A DNA stretch of 64,000 nt, taken from contig CAZGHF010000001.1 in NCBI GenBank assembly GCA_964525595.1, positions 62,001 to 126,000 on the forward strand, read 5' to 3'. A program made the translations under genes and the position numbers. Source of the stretch: CAZGHF01 sp964525595. Lineage in GTDB: Bacteria > Patescibacteriota > Minisyncoccia > UBA6257 > GWB1-50-10. Shown in pieces: positions 1 to 8,704 of the stretch (position 1 is its first letter; each line of letters starts with the position of its first letter). A model generated the notes under the pieces. It saw nothing but the letters and a program-made list of their open reading frames with translations. It was not told the origin of the DNA and did not search any database.

Positions 1-1932
1 GAACAGGTTATTACGGGCAGGTGTGAACGGTGCTCACACTTAGTGATTAAAAAAGAACTTGAGCAGTGGTTTTTTCGGATTACCAAATATGCGGAGAAGC
101 TCTTGGAGAATCTTGAAAGAATCGACTGGTCGAAGCGGGTAAAAATTGCGCAGAAGAACTGGATTGGCAAAAGTGAAGGAGCACTTATAAAATTCCAAAT
201 CCCAAATTCTGAATTTCAAATTAAAGTCTTTACAACGCGGCCGGACACTTTATTTGGTGCAACCTACATGGTTCTGGCACCGGAACACCCGCTTATTCGG
301 GATTTAGAATCTAGCATTCAGAATTTGGCAGAGGTTAAAAAATACATTGAGCGGACGAAGAAAAAGACAGAAGAAGAACGTATCGCTGAAGGCGGTAAAA
401 AAACCGGCGTGGAATTAAAAGGTGTAAGAGTGGTAAATCCTGCAACCGAAGAAGAAATTTCGGTGTGGGTAGCCGATTATGTTTTGGGGGGAGTCGGCAC
501 CGGTGCCATTATGGCTGTGCCGGCCCACGACGAAAGGGACTTTGAATTTGCGAAGAAATACAAACTCCCAATTAGAAAAGTTATTCAACCGCCTCGTATT
601 GTTCCAGAGCCGGTACCCGGTCAGGCAGTTCCGGATACAAAAATTATTTCTGAATGCTGGGAAGGAGAGGGAAAGTTAATCAGTTCAGGGAAATTTGACG
701 GTATGAAATCGGAAAAAGCACGGTGGGAGATTACAAAGTTTGTGAACGGAAAGAAAGAAGCCCGGTACCGCTTGCGCGACTGGCTTATATCCCGCCAGCG
801 CTATTGGGGACCGCCCATTCCGATGATTCATTGTGCGAAATGTGACTGGCAGCCGGTGCCTGAGGAAGATTTGCCGGTAGAACTTCCATTCATAAAAGAT
901 TTCCAGCCGAAAGGAAAAGATGAATCACCGCTTGCCTCCGTGAAGTCTTTTTATGAGACGAAATGCCCGAAATGCGACGGCAAAGCCCGACGGGAAACGG
1001 ATGTTTCCGACACTTTTCTTGATTCGGCTTGGTATTATCTCCGTTATCCCAATGTGACGGAGAAAAAGACTTCTTGGAACAAAGAAATTACCAAAAAATG
1101 GCTGCCGGTTAGTTTATACACCGGCGGTGCCGAACACTCGGTACTTCACCTCCTCTACGTTCGTTTCCTGGCGCTTGCGCTTCACAGCGAAAAACTTCTT
1201 GAGTTTGGCGCATCACCTGCGCCGAAAGGCGAGCCTTTCCCAAAATTCCGCGCCCACGGTCTTCTGATTAGTGAAGGCGCGAAAATGTCCAAGTCTAAAG
1301 GTAACGTTGTAAATCCTGATGAATACATTAAAAAATTCGGTGCCGATACTCTGCGAATGTATTTAATGTTCCTTGCGCCTTTTGAACAGGGCGGTGACTT
1401 CCGCGATGCGGCAATTTTAGGTATTAGCCGGTTTTTGGAAAGGGTTTGGAAATTTGAGCTAAAGGGAAAGAGCGTAAACAAGAAAGCTCTTCACCAAACG
1501 ATAAAAAAAGTAACGGAAGACATTGAGATTTTCCACTACAATACGGCAATTAGTGCTCTAATGATTCTCTTGAACTCTTTTGAAGAGCAGGGGGCGAGCA
1601 AAGAAGAATACGAGATTTTCTTGAAACTCCTTGCTCCGTTCGCACCGCATATTACTGAAGAATTATGGCAAGGTGTTCTTGGCCGCAAAAAATCAATCCA
1701 TCTTGAGCCGTGGCCGACATATAACTCAAAATTTATAGAGGAAGAAACATTTGAGTTGGTAATTCAGGTAAACGGCCGGGTTCGCGCTACAATTTCAGCT
1801 GATAAGGGCTTGAGCCAAAGGGAAGCCGAGGAGCTGGTTTTGGGCATAGAGAAGATAAACGAAATTCTCAAAGGCAAGAAGCCAAAAAAGGTTGTTTTTG
1901 TATCCGACCGGCTTATCAATTTCGTAATTTAG
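1..1932 (+). CDS. leuS: Leucyl-tRNA synthetase, 5' end outside window
   Basis: Class I synthetase that charges tRNA-Leu in the cytoplasm. The frame is open from base 1, so the gene enters from the left; a GTG at 43 is only an internal codon. The visible 643 residues cover the zinc-binding cysteines (CERC), the CP1 editing domain (TTRPDTLFGATY, then GTGAIMAVPAHDERD), a second Cys4 knuckle (CAKC...CPKC), the KMSKS signature at nt 1282-1296 and the C-terminal anticodon-binding region. The HIGH-motif part is missing because of the window edge. Ends 17 bp before the next gene, with which it may be co-transcribed. Identification is secure. Confidence 0.97.
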   Translation, partial: EQVITGRCERCSHLVIKKELEQWFFRITKYAEKLLENLERIDWSKRVKIAQKNWIGKSEGALIKFQIPNSEFQIKVFTTRPDTLFGATYMVLAPEHPLIRDLESSIQNLAEVKKYIERTKKKTEEERIAEGGKKTGVELKGVRVVNPATEEEISVWVADYVLGGVGTGAIMAVPAHDERDFEFAKKYKLPIRKVIQPPRIVPEPVPGQAVPDTKIISECWEGEGKLISSGKFDGMKSEKARWEITKFVNGKKEARYRLRDWLISRQRYWGPPIPMIHCAKCDWQPVPEEDLPVELPFIKDFQPKGKDESPLASVKSFYETKCPKCDGKARRETDVSDTFLDSAWYYLRYPNVTEKKTSWNKEITKKWLPVSLYTGGAEHSVLHLLYVRFLALALHSEKLLEFGASPAPKGEPFPKFRAHGLLISEGAKMSKSKGNVVNPDEYIKKFGADTLRMYLMFLAPFEQGGDFRDAAILGISRFLERVWKFELKGKSVNKKALHQTIKKVTEDIEIFHYNTAISALMILLNSFEEQGASKEEYEIFLKLLAPFAPHITEELWQGVLGRKKSIHLEPWPTYNSKFIEEETFELVIQVNGRVRATISADKGLSQREAEELVLGIEKINEILKGKKPKKVVFVSDRLINFVI

Positions 1933-1949
1933 TATAAGATTATAATCAA

Positions 1950-2861
1950 ATGCGTGTCTTAGGCCTGATTTTAATAGTTATAATCATACTCGGAGCCGTT
2001 TATTCGGTAATTCGCTGGGCGGTTGGTGAGATGGATTTTTCAGGAACTTTTTCGAGATATGGTACTCCGGAGCGGTCGGAGGAGGAAAAATCTTCGGTTC
2101 GGGGACCGAGTGCTGAAGTGAGAAAAGAAGAGGATGGGAAGGTGGTAGTTGGATTTGAAAAACCTTCAATATTAGAGGAGGATGTCCCGGCTGGATTTAC
2201 AGTTTCCGACCTTTCGCCGGATTTCGGCAAGATTGAAATCACTTCCCTAAGGCGGCCGTCAAGCGTGGGAGCGGGTGGCAGGTTTACACTCCGGGCTGAT
2301 TTTACCCAAGGCGAACCTGTGAATGTAACCAACTGGAAGATAAGAGCGAACAACGACAAAGAAATTGTTGTAAGGGGTGGTATTTCTTCCGTGCCGCCGG
2401 TTAATTTAACGAGGATGGTTCTCCGTCCCCGGACTTCGGCTGTCTTTTACGCCGATGTCAGTTCCTTCGTTAAAAACGTTGAGCTTAACAAATGCACCGG
2501 ATATTTGAACAAAACATATAATTTTGACCCGAGACTGCCGAATAATTGTCCCCGTCCGGATAGGAGCGAGACCATTACTTTTTCCGGCAAGTGTCAATCG
2601 TTTATTCGGTCGCTCAGCTCCTGTGAACAGCCGACTGGGACAGAGCTTAATCGTTTTGCGGGGATTGACAACATTGCTTGTCACGAATTCTTGGAGGATT
2701 TAAATTACGGAAATTGTGTGAAGGAACATTCCAACGATTCCGATTTTTACTTCTATGGGTGGCGAGTTTGGATGAGCGACCGGCTGCCATTTGACCCGAA
2801 ACATGACCGGCTTCTCTTGTTCGACGAAAATAACCTCCTTGTTGACGAGTACGTCTACTAG
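1950..2861 (+). CDS. Secreted or membrane-anchored lamin-tail-like protein
   Basis: A 303-residue protein with an N-terminal hydrophobic segment (about residues 3-20) that could be a signal anchor, then a low-complexity acidic linker and a beta-rich domain beginning near GKIEITSLRRPS. The pattern NVTNWKIR...EIVVRGG and the ending LLLFDENNLLVDEYVY resemble the lamin-tail (LTD) fold found on many Patescibacteria surface proteins. Six or more cysteines in the second half could form disulfides outside the cell. It follows leuS by 17 bp. The LTD assignment rests on pattern only; a binding or scaffold role at the surface is inferred. Confidence 0.6.
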   Translation: MRVLGLILIVIIILGAVYSVIRWAVGEMDFSGTFSRYGTPERSEEEKSSVRGPSAEVRKEEDGKVVVGFEKPSILEEDVPAGFTVSDLSPDFGKIEITSLRRPSSVGAGGRFTLRADFTQGEPVNVTNWKIRANNDKEIVVRGGISSVPPVNLTRMVLRPRTSAVFYADVSSFVKNVELNKCTGYLNKTYNFDPRLPNNCPRPDRSETITFSGKCQSFIRSLSSCEQPTGTELNRFAGIDNIACHEFLEDLNYGNCVKEHSNDSDFYFYGWRVWMSDRLPFDPKHDRLLLFDENNLLVDEYVY

Positions 2862-2894
2862 ATTTATTTTCTAATTTCTAGATTCTCGTGAGTG

Positions 2895-3941
2895 CTACTT
2901 CCTCTCAGTTAGGGTCATTTTCACGATAATTTCTTTTTTCCCTCTTAAAACCTTTAGTTTTATCTTGTCGCCGACTTCAGAGTTTTCAAGGTAATCCTGA
3001 ACGTTTTTATCAACTGTGATTTTTTCACCGTTCCACTCAAGAATAATGTCATTTTCTTTTAAGCCGGCAGTGTCTGCTGGACTTCCCTCGATAATGGCCT
3101 GGTCAAGAAGGTGTTCCTTGGCAATGAGAGCTCCGTAAGAAACAGAAAGCTTTAATTTTTCACTAAGGTTTTCATTTAACGTGAGATAACGGAGGCCTAA
3201 GAAAGGACGCCGGATTTTTCCGTGACGTTTCAGGTCGAGAAGATCGCGTTCAGCCGCCTTTATGGGGATGGTAAAGCCGATGTTCTGAGCACCGAAGACC
3301 ACGGCGGCGTTAATGCCGATTGCCTTACCGAAAATGTCAGTTAGCGGTCCGCCAGAGTTCCCTGGATTTATTGCTGCATCCGTTTGAATCAATCCCCGCA
3401 TTTCCTGAACCGGTGCCATCGGATCGGGCTGGGCGCTTATTGAACGGGAAAGTCCGGAGATGATACCAGTTGAAACTGTGTTTCTGAATATACCCAGCGC
3501 ATTTCCGAAGGCGAGTACTGTCTGACCAAGCTCCAGATTATCCGAATTACCGAGCTCCAAGGTTGGTAAATTGTCTTTCTTCGTGTCAATTTTTAGAATG
3601 GCAATGTCGTCTAGAGGATCGCGGGCGAGGACCTGTACCGCGAATTTTTGACCATTACTTAAGATAGCCGAGTATTCCGCGTGAGGTTCGGTAATGACGT
3701 GTTTGTTTGTAAGGACCACCCCGTTTTTGTCGACAATAAAACCTGAACCGCCGCCTACTTGGACCATACCGTGAGCGTCAATTTTGTCAGGTGGAATCTG
3801 GAAGTCAGATTTGCCGAGAGTTGATTCGAGCTCCGGCATTTCCTTTTTTAGTTCAGATATTTTTTTAGAAATTATAATCGAGACCACTGCCGGCATCACC
3901 TTCTTTATAGTCCGGATTATTTGCGATTTTTCCTTCGCCAC
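2895..3941 (-). CDS. HtrA/Deg-like serine protease with one PDZ domain
   Basis: Trypsin-fold S1C protease, 348 residues. The triad is visible as His81 (TNKHVI), Asp112 (DPLDDIAI) and Ser196 (NPGNSGGPL). A single PDZ domain follows from about residue 255 (EGSPADTAGLKENDIIL). The family degrades or refolds misfolded envelope proteins as oligomers. Unusually, no clear signal peptide or strong membrane segment precedes the protease domain: the N-terminus begins with charged residues and only a short hydrophobic patch (PAVVSIII). Either the protein is cytoplasmic or export is atypical. The gene is transcribed toward the lamin-tail gene and divergently from the glycosyltransferase, 22 bp away. Confidence 0.9.
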   Translation of the reverse strand: MAKEKSQIIRTIKKVMPAVVSIIISKKISELKKEMPELESTLGKSDFQIPPDKIDAHGMVQVGGGSGFIVDKNGVVLTNKHVITEPHAEYSAILSNGQKFAVQVLARDPLDDIAILKIDTKKDNLPTLELGNSDNLELGQTVLAFGNALGIFRNTVSTGIISGLSRSISAQPDPMAPVQEMRGLIQTDAAINPGNSGGPLTDIFGKAIGINAAVVFGAQNIGFTIPIKAAERDLLDLKRHGKIRRPFLGLRYLTLNENLSEKLKLSVSYGALIAKEHLLDQAIIEGSPADTAGLKENDIILEWNGEKITVDKNVQDYLENSEVGDKIKLKVLRGKKEIIVKMTLTERK

Positions 3942-3963
3942 CTTTTTATATTAACATAAGAGG

Positions 3964-5442
3964 ATGAGCTTTATAAAACGTTTATTTGAAATCATACCCG
4001 GTACTCTTACGTGGCTTACTTTCATTGCTATTTTCTGGCTGTCTTTCAGGGCTCCAGTTTTCGTTTCGATCTTTTTTATTCTCTATTCTCTTTTTTGGCT
4101 TATCCGCATAGTTTATCTTCATTTCCATTTGCGTGTTTCGTTCGTGAAGACTAGAGAAAACATGAAAGTCAACTGGCTGGAAAAAACGGAGAAGATTGAA
4201 GGTTGGCGGAATATTTATCATCTGGTAGTTTTACCGATGTATAAAGAGCCTCTTTCCGTTGTGAGAGAGACATTCAACACTTTTAGGAATTCTAATTACC
4301 CTAAGGATAGAATTATTCTGGTTTTGGGAATTGAAGAGCGGGCTGGCAAGAAAGCAATGAAGACTGCTGAGAAAATAGAACAGGAATTCGGTAAAGATTT
4401 TTTCCGATTTCTTATAACTCGTCATCCGGCGGACCTCCCTGGCGAGGTGCCAGGCAAGGGCTCAAATGAAACCTGGGCTGCCCGTCGTGCCAAAAAAGAA
4501 ATAATCGACCCGCTTGGCCTCAGATACGAAGACGTTGTTGTTTCGGTTCTCGATGTTGATACTCAAGTATCGGCGGATTACTTCAGCCGACTCGCTTATG
4601 TGTTTTTGACCTGTGATAAGCCCCAGCGTTCCAGTTTTCAGCCTGTTCCGCTTTTCACTAATAACATCTATACGGCGCCGCCTTTCTCAAAAGTAATGTC
4701 TTTTTTTCCGACTTTTTGGCAGATGATGCAGCAGTCTCGGAAAGAACAGTTGTCCACTTTTTCTTCTCAGGCTATGCCTTTAAAAGCTCTGGTTGAGATT
4801 GATTTTTGGGACACGGAATACGTCTCTGAGGACTCGCTTATTTTCTGGAAGTTCTATCTTCATTATGACGGTGATTGGCGGACCGAACCGATTCACATTC
4901 CTGTTTCAATGGATGTTACCCATGCCTCAACTTTTTGGGGAACAGCTAAAAATCTCTATCGCCAACAGAGACGTTGGGCCTGGGGGACGGAAAACATTCC
5001 CTATATGATCTGCGGCTTTATTAAAAATAAAAAAATTCCCACAAATAAAAAAGTTTTTTGGACTTTCATATTTATGGAGGGGTTTTATTCTTGGGCAACC
5101 GCGCCTTTTATCCTTTTTGCTCTCGGTTGGCTGCCGCTTTTTTTGGGAAATTACGAATTTGGGCTGACGCTAATCTCTTATAATATGAGGACGATTGTTA
5201 GTTTAATTTTAAACCTTTCCGTTTTGGGGCTTGTTGCCTCAGCTGTACTGAGTGTCATCCTTTTACCGCCCAAGCCAGGTTGGTTCCGGAAAAGGCACTA
5301 CATTTTCTATTTTCTCTACTGGGCGATTGCACCGATTCTTATAATTCTTTTTAGTGCCGTCCCAGCGGTTGAAGCCCAAACTCGGCTGATGCTGGGTGGC
5401 AGGTTCCGTCTTGGATTCTGGCCGACGCCGAAGAGTAGATAA
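3964..5442 (+). CDS. Membrane family-2 glycosyltransferase
   Basis: A 492-residue processive-type GT2. Two N-terminal membrane segments (about 10-50) precede the catalytic domain. Visible landmarks are VVLPMYKEP near 88, the metal/nucleotide-binding DVDT at 197-200, the acceptor-site ED pair in SEDSLIFW and the QQRRWAWG signature of cellulose/hyaluronan-synthase-like enzymes. Three or four membrane spans fill the C-terminus. It probably transfers sugars from a nucleotide donor to a lipid or growing polymer at the inner face of the membrane. Substrate cannot be told from sequence. It is divergent from the protease gene and followed by a repeat and a strong terminator. Confidence 0.88.
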   Translation: MSFIKRLFEIIPGTLTWLTFIAIFWLSFRAPVFVSIFFILYSLFWLIRIVYLHFHLRVSFVKTRENMKVNWLEKTEKIEGWRNIYHLVVLPMYKEPLSVVRETFNTFRNSNYPKDRIILVLGIEERAGKKAMKTAEKIEQEFGKDFFRFLITRHPADLPGEVPGKGSNETWAARRAKKEIIDPLGLRYEDVVVSVLDVDTQVSADYFSRLAYVFLTCDKPQRSSFQPVPLFTNNIYTAPPFSKVMSFFPTFWQMMQQSRKEQLSTFSSQAMPLKALVEIDFWDTEYVSEDSLIFWKFYLHYDGDWRTEPIHIPVSMDVTHASTFWGTAKNLYRQQRRWAWGTENIPYMICGFIKNKKIPTNKKVFWTFIFMEGFYSWATAPFILFALGWLPLFLGNYEFGLTLISYNMRTIVSLILNLSVLGLVASAVLSVILLPPKPGWFRKRHYIFYFLYWAIAPILIILFSAVPAVEAQTRLMLGGRFRLGFWPTPKSR

Positions 5443-5470
5443 GCTGCGGAGGAAGTGGTCCCGCAGTAGC

Positions 5471-5517
5471 GGGATTGCGATTTGTAACCAATCGCTTCGC
5501 TTTTGGACAAATCGGGA
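5471..5517. repeat. Hairpin repeat family A, copy 1
   Basis: Imperfect palindrome with arms CGATTTGT (5478-5485) and ACAAATCG (5507-5514), an inner CCAA/TTGG pairing and the loop TCGCTTCGCTT. Flanks are gggattg and ggga. Related copies lie at 7205-7320, 41186-41236 and 59225-59404; stems differ by paired changes. A small CCCGC/GCGGG hairpin sits just upstream (5462-5473). Confidence 0.75.
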
Positions 5518-5548
5518 AGATTCGAACAAGTTCTCACCCACTGACAGG

Positions 5549-5589
5549 ATACACAAAAAGGATACCACGAGGGTATCCTTTTTGTGTAT
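5549..5589. terminator. Bidirectional intrinsic terminator
   Basis: An 18-bp stem (ATACACAAAAAGGATACC, loop acga, then its complement) carries T runs on both strands. It lies between the glycosyltransferase (+) and the convergent tRNA-Ser/tRNA-Arg pair (-) and can stop transcription from either side. Confidence 0.85.
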
Positions 5590-5592
5590 TTG

Positions 5593-5679
5593 CGGAGGGT
5601 AGAGGATTCGAACCTCTGAGGGGATTTCTCCCCAACCGCATTTCGAGTGCGGCGCATTAGACCACTCTGCCAACCCTCC
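5593..5679 (-). tRNA. tRNA-Ser(CGA)
   Basis: Acceptor GGAGGGT/ACCCTCC, anticodon stem CCGCA/TGCGG with loop CTCGAAA giving CGA, long variable arm typical of serine tRNAs, discriminator G. CCA is not encoded. 87 nt. Confidence 0.95.
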
Positions 5680-5680
5680 G

Positions 5681-5752
5681 TCTCCCCGGCAGGAATCGAA
5701 CCCACATTTAGGGTTTAGGAAACCCTCGTTCTATCCGTTGAACTACGGGGAG
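5681..5752 (-). tRNA. tRNA-Arg(CCT)
   Basis: Acceptor CTCCCCG/CGGGGAG, loop TTCCTAA in stem AGGGT/ACCCT gives anticodon CCT, discriminator A. CCA not encoded. Lies directly upstream of tRNA-Ser(CGA) on the same strand, so both are probably one transcript. Confidence 0.93.
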
Positions 5753-5851
5753 GTTGATTTTAACACTTTATATAAATTTGCCGTTCGAGTAAATCCCCCC
5801 CTGTGTAATACTTGTCTAGAGAGCGAAGATTTGTTATTTTTTTGATATACT

Positions 5852-5926
5852 GCGCCCTTAGCTCAGTGGTAGAGTGCTTGCATGACACGCAAGAGGTCGG
5901 AAGTTCGATCCTTCCAGGGCGCACCA
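5852..5926 (+). tRNA. tRNA-Val(GAC), CCA encoded
   Basis: Acceptor GCGCCCT/AGGGCGC, loop ATGACAC in stem CTTGC/GCAAG gives GAC. Discriminator A and CCA are genomic. Two bases separate it from tRNA-Ala(GGC). Confidence 0.95.
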
Positions 5927-5928
5927 AG

Positions 5929-6001
5929 GGGCCGTTAGCTCAGTTGGTAGAGCGCTTCGATGGCATCGAAGAGGTCGTCGGTTCGAATCCGATACGGTCC
6001 A
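5929..6001 (+). tRNA. tRNA-Ala(GGC)
   Basis: Acceptor GGGCCGT/ACGGTCC contains the G3-U70 wobble that identifies alanine tRNAs. Loop ATGGCAT gives GGC. CCA is not fully encoded. Ends 20 bp before uppS. Confidence 0.95.
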
Positions 6002-6020
6002 CAAATTCCAAAATCAAAAA

Positions 6021-6713
6021 ATGTCATTACCGAATCATATAGTAATTGTTCCCGATGGTAATCGCCGGTGGGCAAGAAAGCGGGGGAAGTCGGTCCGGTT
6101 TGGTCACACCGAAGGCGCAAAAAACACTGAGAAAATTTTGAAAGCGGCGCTAGATATGGGTATTCCAAGCTTCACTTTTTGGGGGTGTTCGGTTTCAAAT
6201 ATCACGGAGCGTTCGCGGGTGGAGATAAAATTCATCCTCTTTATCTTTGAGCAGTACTTTAAGAAACTTCTGAAAAGAAAAGAGCTTGATGAGTACGGTA
6301 TTCGCGTTCGCGTTCTCGGTCGCTGGACGGAAATTTTCCCCAAAAAAACACAGAAACCGATTCAGGAAGTTATTGAAAAAACAAAGAGAAATAAAAACAG
6401 GAACATGACTTTTCTTCTCGCCTATGACGGCCGGGACGAAATGACAGAAGCAATAAAGAGCATTAGAAGGAAAAAGGGCAAGAAGATAGACAGGGATTTG
6501 GTTAAAGAAAATCTCTGGACGAGGGACCTTCCCCCGGTTGATTTGGTTATTCGCACCGGCGGTGAACCGCACTGGTCGGCCGGGCTCATGATGTGGGACG
6601 TGGCCGAAGCGCGGCTCCATTTTACGGAAACTCTCTGGCCGGCCTTTACTCCCGGGGAATTTGAGAAAATTGTAAAAGTGACCGGTAAAGTTGAGCGCCG
6701 TTACGGCAGATAA
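6021..6713 (+). CDS. uppS: Undecaprenyl diphosphate synthase
   Basis: Cis-prenyltransferase that adds isopentenyl units to farnesyl diphosphate and makes the C55 carrier lipid for peptidoglycan and surface glycans. The signature VPDGNRRWARKRG places catalytic Asp at residue 12; the substrate-binding RTGGEPHWSAG and the terminal WPAFTPGEF motif are present. Length (230) is normal for the family. Starts with ATG right after tRNA-Ala(GGC), possibly on the same transcript. The glycosyltransferase upstream could use a lipid carrier of this kind, but that link is inference. Confidence 0.93.
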   Translation: MSLPNHIVIVPDGNRRWARKRGKSVRFGHTEGAKNTEKILKAALDMGIPSFTFWGCSVSNITERSRVEIKFILFIFEQYFKKLLKRKELDEYGIRVRVLGRWTEIFPKKTQKPIQEVIEKTKRNKNRNMTFLLAYDGRDEMTEAIKSIRRKKGKKIDRDLVKENLWTRDLPPVDLVIRTGGEPHWSAGLMMWDVAEARLHFTETLWPAFTPGEFEKIVKVTGKVERRYGR

Positions 6714-6751
6714 TTGAAGTGTTATCTTTTTTGTGTTAATTTCTGTTTGAC

Positions 6752-6827
6752 GGGCCCATAGCTCATCTGGTAGAGCGCCACATTTGCAATGTGGAGGTAA
6801 CCGGTTCGAGTCCGGTTGGGTCCACCA
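6752..6827 (+). tRNA. tRNA-Ala(TGC), CCA encoded
   Basis: Acceptor GGGCCCA/TGGGTCC with G3-U70, loop TTTGCAA in stem CCACA/TGTGG gives TGC. ACCA end is genomic. Confidence 0.95.
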
Positions 6828-6890
6828 ACAGCGAAGAAAGTTCTTACGTGCTATAAGTAGAACTTGTAATGGTTTGTTATAATTTAATTA

Positions 6891-7151
6891 GTGAAAATAA
6901 GAAATAAAACACTTCGTTTTATAGAATTTTTTCTGGTTGGGGTGGTTATGGGAATAATAGAGGACGTTCTCGCGGTTTGGCTTTCAACGGGGGAACAGAT
7001 AACTTTCAGGGTGATTTGGATAGTTTTTCTTGTCGCCTTGCCGTTTGCGATAATAAGCGAGTACATTGTTGACCATCCGAAATTTTGGAAAACAATCTTT
7101 CGCATTAAGGACAATGGGAGCAGGGTTGAAAAGAAAAAGAATCCGCGTTAG
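6891..7151 (+). CDS. Small membrane protein, unknown function
   Basis: 86 residues starting at GTG 6891. Two hydrophobic stretches (about residues 11-29 and 41-58) suggest two membrane spans, with a basic C-terminal tail (RVEKKKNPR). No family is recognised. It stands alone between two tRNA genes. Coding is supported by open length, membrane-protein composition and a basic N-terminus before the first span; function unknown. Confidence 0.55.
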   Translation: MKIRNKTLRFIEFFLVGVVMGIIEDVLAVWLSTGEQITFRVIWIVFLVALPFAIISEYIVDHPKFWKTIFRIKDNGSRVEKKKNPR

Positions 7152-7167
7152 CTTATAATATGCTTTA

Positions 7168-7205
7168 GGAGGCGTGGCAGAGTGGTTTAACGCGCTAGTA
7201 TTGCT
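7168..7205 (+). pseudogene. 5' half of a serine-type tRNA, truncated
   Basis: GGAGGCG acceptor strand, spacer TG, a canonical class II D-arm (GCAGAGTGGTTTAACGC) and the 5' side of an anticodon stem are present, preceded by a TATAAT-like box at 7154-7159. The match stops in the anticodon loop, where family A repeat begins; no CGCCTCC 3' acceptor follows before the next tRNA. Resembles tRNA-Ser, isoacceptor uncertain (GGA is possible). Confidence 0.65.
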
Positions 7206-7320
7206 CCCTGTTTGTCCAAGAGCAAAGCGATTGGTAACAAACAACAGTCCGCCGGAATATAATGGAGGCGGAAAACTGACTAACTGAGCGAAGCGATTGG
7301 TTATAAATCGCAATCCGCCA
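7205..7320. repeat. Hairpin repeat family A, two copies (2 and 3)
   Basis: Read on the minus strand, two copies in the same orientation. Copy 2 (about 7205-7246) has arms TGTTTGT/ACAAACA with CCAA/TTGG inside. Copy 3 (about 7286-7319) keeps the GCGATTTAT...CCAATCGCTTCGCT half but not the other arm. GGCGGA/TCCGCC six-mers bracket copy 3. The pair fills the space between the tRNA fragment and tRNA-Ser(TGA). Confidence 0.7.
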
Positions 7321-7326
7321 TAGCGC

Positions 7327-7415
7327 GGTGGGGTGGCTGAGTCTGGTTGAAGGCGCCGCACTTGAAATGCGGTATATCTGAAAAGGTATCGTGGGTTCGA
7401 ATCCCACCCCCACCG
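7327..7415 (+). tRNA. tRNA-Ser(TGA)
   Basis: Acceptor GGTGGGG/CCCCACC, loop CTTGAAA in stem CCGCA/TGCGG gives TGA, long variable arm, T-arm GTGGG/CCCAC, discriminator G. CCA not encoded. Confidence 0.95.
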
Positions 7416-7435
7416 CGCTGCGGCGGAAAAATTGT

Positions 7436-8635
7436 ATGCATTTATTCTGGCACTACCATTCGCATCGTATTGACAGGGACTTTAGTCCCGATTTTTGGTT
7501 ATATGAACTTGCCGTTTGGCTCCATGTTTTGGGGAGGTCGCTGATTGCGGTCTTTATACCGATTTTATTGCTGCAAATCGGTTATGAGCTGGGTGAGGTT
7601 ATCTTTTTCTATCTAATTTACAACTTGATTGATGTTCCTCTTAGCTTTTTGGTTCGTCACCTGGTATGCAAAATAGGCGCCCGCTGGGTCGTTATTTTGG
7701 GGAAAATCTGGAGTATTGGTTTTTTTGTTCTCCTGGCGCTTATTACGTCAAATAGCTGGCCGCTTCTTATGTTGCTCGCTCTCTTCGGAGCCTTCTACGA
7801 CACTTTCTATTGGATTGGACACCGATTTCTCTTTATGAAAAGTACCGGCGAGGCGAGTGATGTGGGAACAAAGACGGGCGTTTTGTACGCCGTTCAGCGG
7901 TTTGCGGGTCTTATCGGTCCGGCTGCTGGCGCCGGGATTCTAGTATTTTTCAATCAGCAGGCGCTTATATACGTGAGCATCGCTATTTTGGTAATGTCTG
8001 TGTTTCCTCTGCTTAAAGTAAATGATTTTCCGGATAAGCCGGCAAAGAAACCCCTTCCGCTCAAAGTGTTTTTTGCCAAGTGGCGTGAGCGAAAGAATTT
8101 CCTTTCAGCCGGTTTTTTCTCGATTCATGGTTCGGCGGAAGGGGTTTTGTGGCCGCTTTTCATTTTTGTAGTTTTTAAAACCATTGAATCCGTGGCAATC
8201 GTGCCTGTTATTATTTCCATTACCGCCATTGCTTTCTCTTATTTTGCCGGTTATTTTCAGAGAACCGCTCGAGACAGAGCCATTGTATTTGGGGCGGCGC
8301 TTATCGCGCTGGTTTGGATTGCCCGAATGGTTGTGGATGCGGAATTGTTTCTTTTCGTGAGCGTGTTTCTAGTGAGTACATTTTCGATACTCGTTACCAT
8401 ACCTTTGAGCAGTGATATTTTCTCGCGCGGAAAGAAAATTGACCCGCTAAACACATCCACTTTTATGAATGTCGCTAACATGCTTGCTAAAGCCATCCTC
8501 TATGGAATCCTTGCTCTTTTTGTTAATGTATTCGGCGTTGGTTTTGTTGTTGCCGTCGTGAGTTTAACGGCTATAATTGCCGTCCACTATATTTATCTTT
8601 TAATGAAGGGGCACCAAATGGAGCCGGCGAAATAG
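7436..8635 (+). CDS. Major facilitator superfamily-type transporter
   Basis: A 399-residue polytopic protein with about eleven or twelve hydrophobic segments spread over its length and a central loop of basic residues (KPAKKPLPLKVFFAKWRERKN) that separates two halves, as in MFS carriers. The ATG at 7436 (MHLFWHYHSHRIDRD) is preferred; an upstream in-frame ATG at 7391 lies inside tRNA-Ser(TGA). The substrate is not recognisable. It is followed after 69 bp by another membrane protein on the same strand, which may share its transcript. Confidence 0.75.
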   Translation: MHLFWHYHSHRIDRDFSPDFWLYELAVWLHVLGRSLIAVFIPILLLQIGYELGEVIFFYLIYNLIDVPLSFLVRHLVCKIGARWVVILGKIWSIGFFVLLALITSNSWPLLMLLALFGAFYDTFYWIGHRFLFMKSTGEASDVGTKTGVLYAVQRFAGLIGPAAGAGILVFFNQQALIYVSIAILVMSVFPLLKVNDFPDKPAKKPLPLKVFFAKWRERKNFLSAGFFSIHGSAEGVLWPLFIFVVFKTIESVAIVPVIISITAIAFSYFAGYFQRTARDRAIVFGAALIALVWIARMVVDAELFLFVSVFLVSTFSILVTIPLSSDIFSRGKKIDPLNTSTFMNVANMLAKAILYGILALFVNVFGVGFVVAVVSLTAIIAVHYIYLLMKGHQMEPAK

Positions 8636-8704
8636 TTTACCCGGGAGAGTCGTTTTCTTGTTACAATTGCTTTGATGTGGCAGAATGCCTATGATTTGAC
8701 ATAA

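Noticed and set aside
5263..5705. Long minus-strand frames across the glycosyltransferase end and tRNAs
   Set aside because: They run through tRNA genes and a terminator and show peptide pieces typical of tRNA shadows.
7168..7326. Group I intron in a tRNA anticodon loop
   Set aside because: The insert is only about 120 bp, lacks the conserved P/Q/R/S core, and no 3' exon of the tRNA follows.
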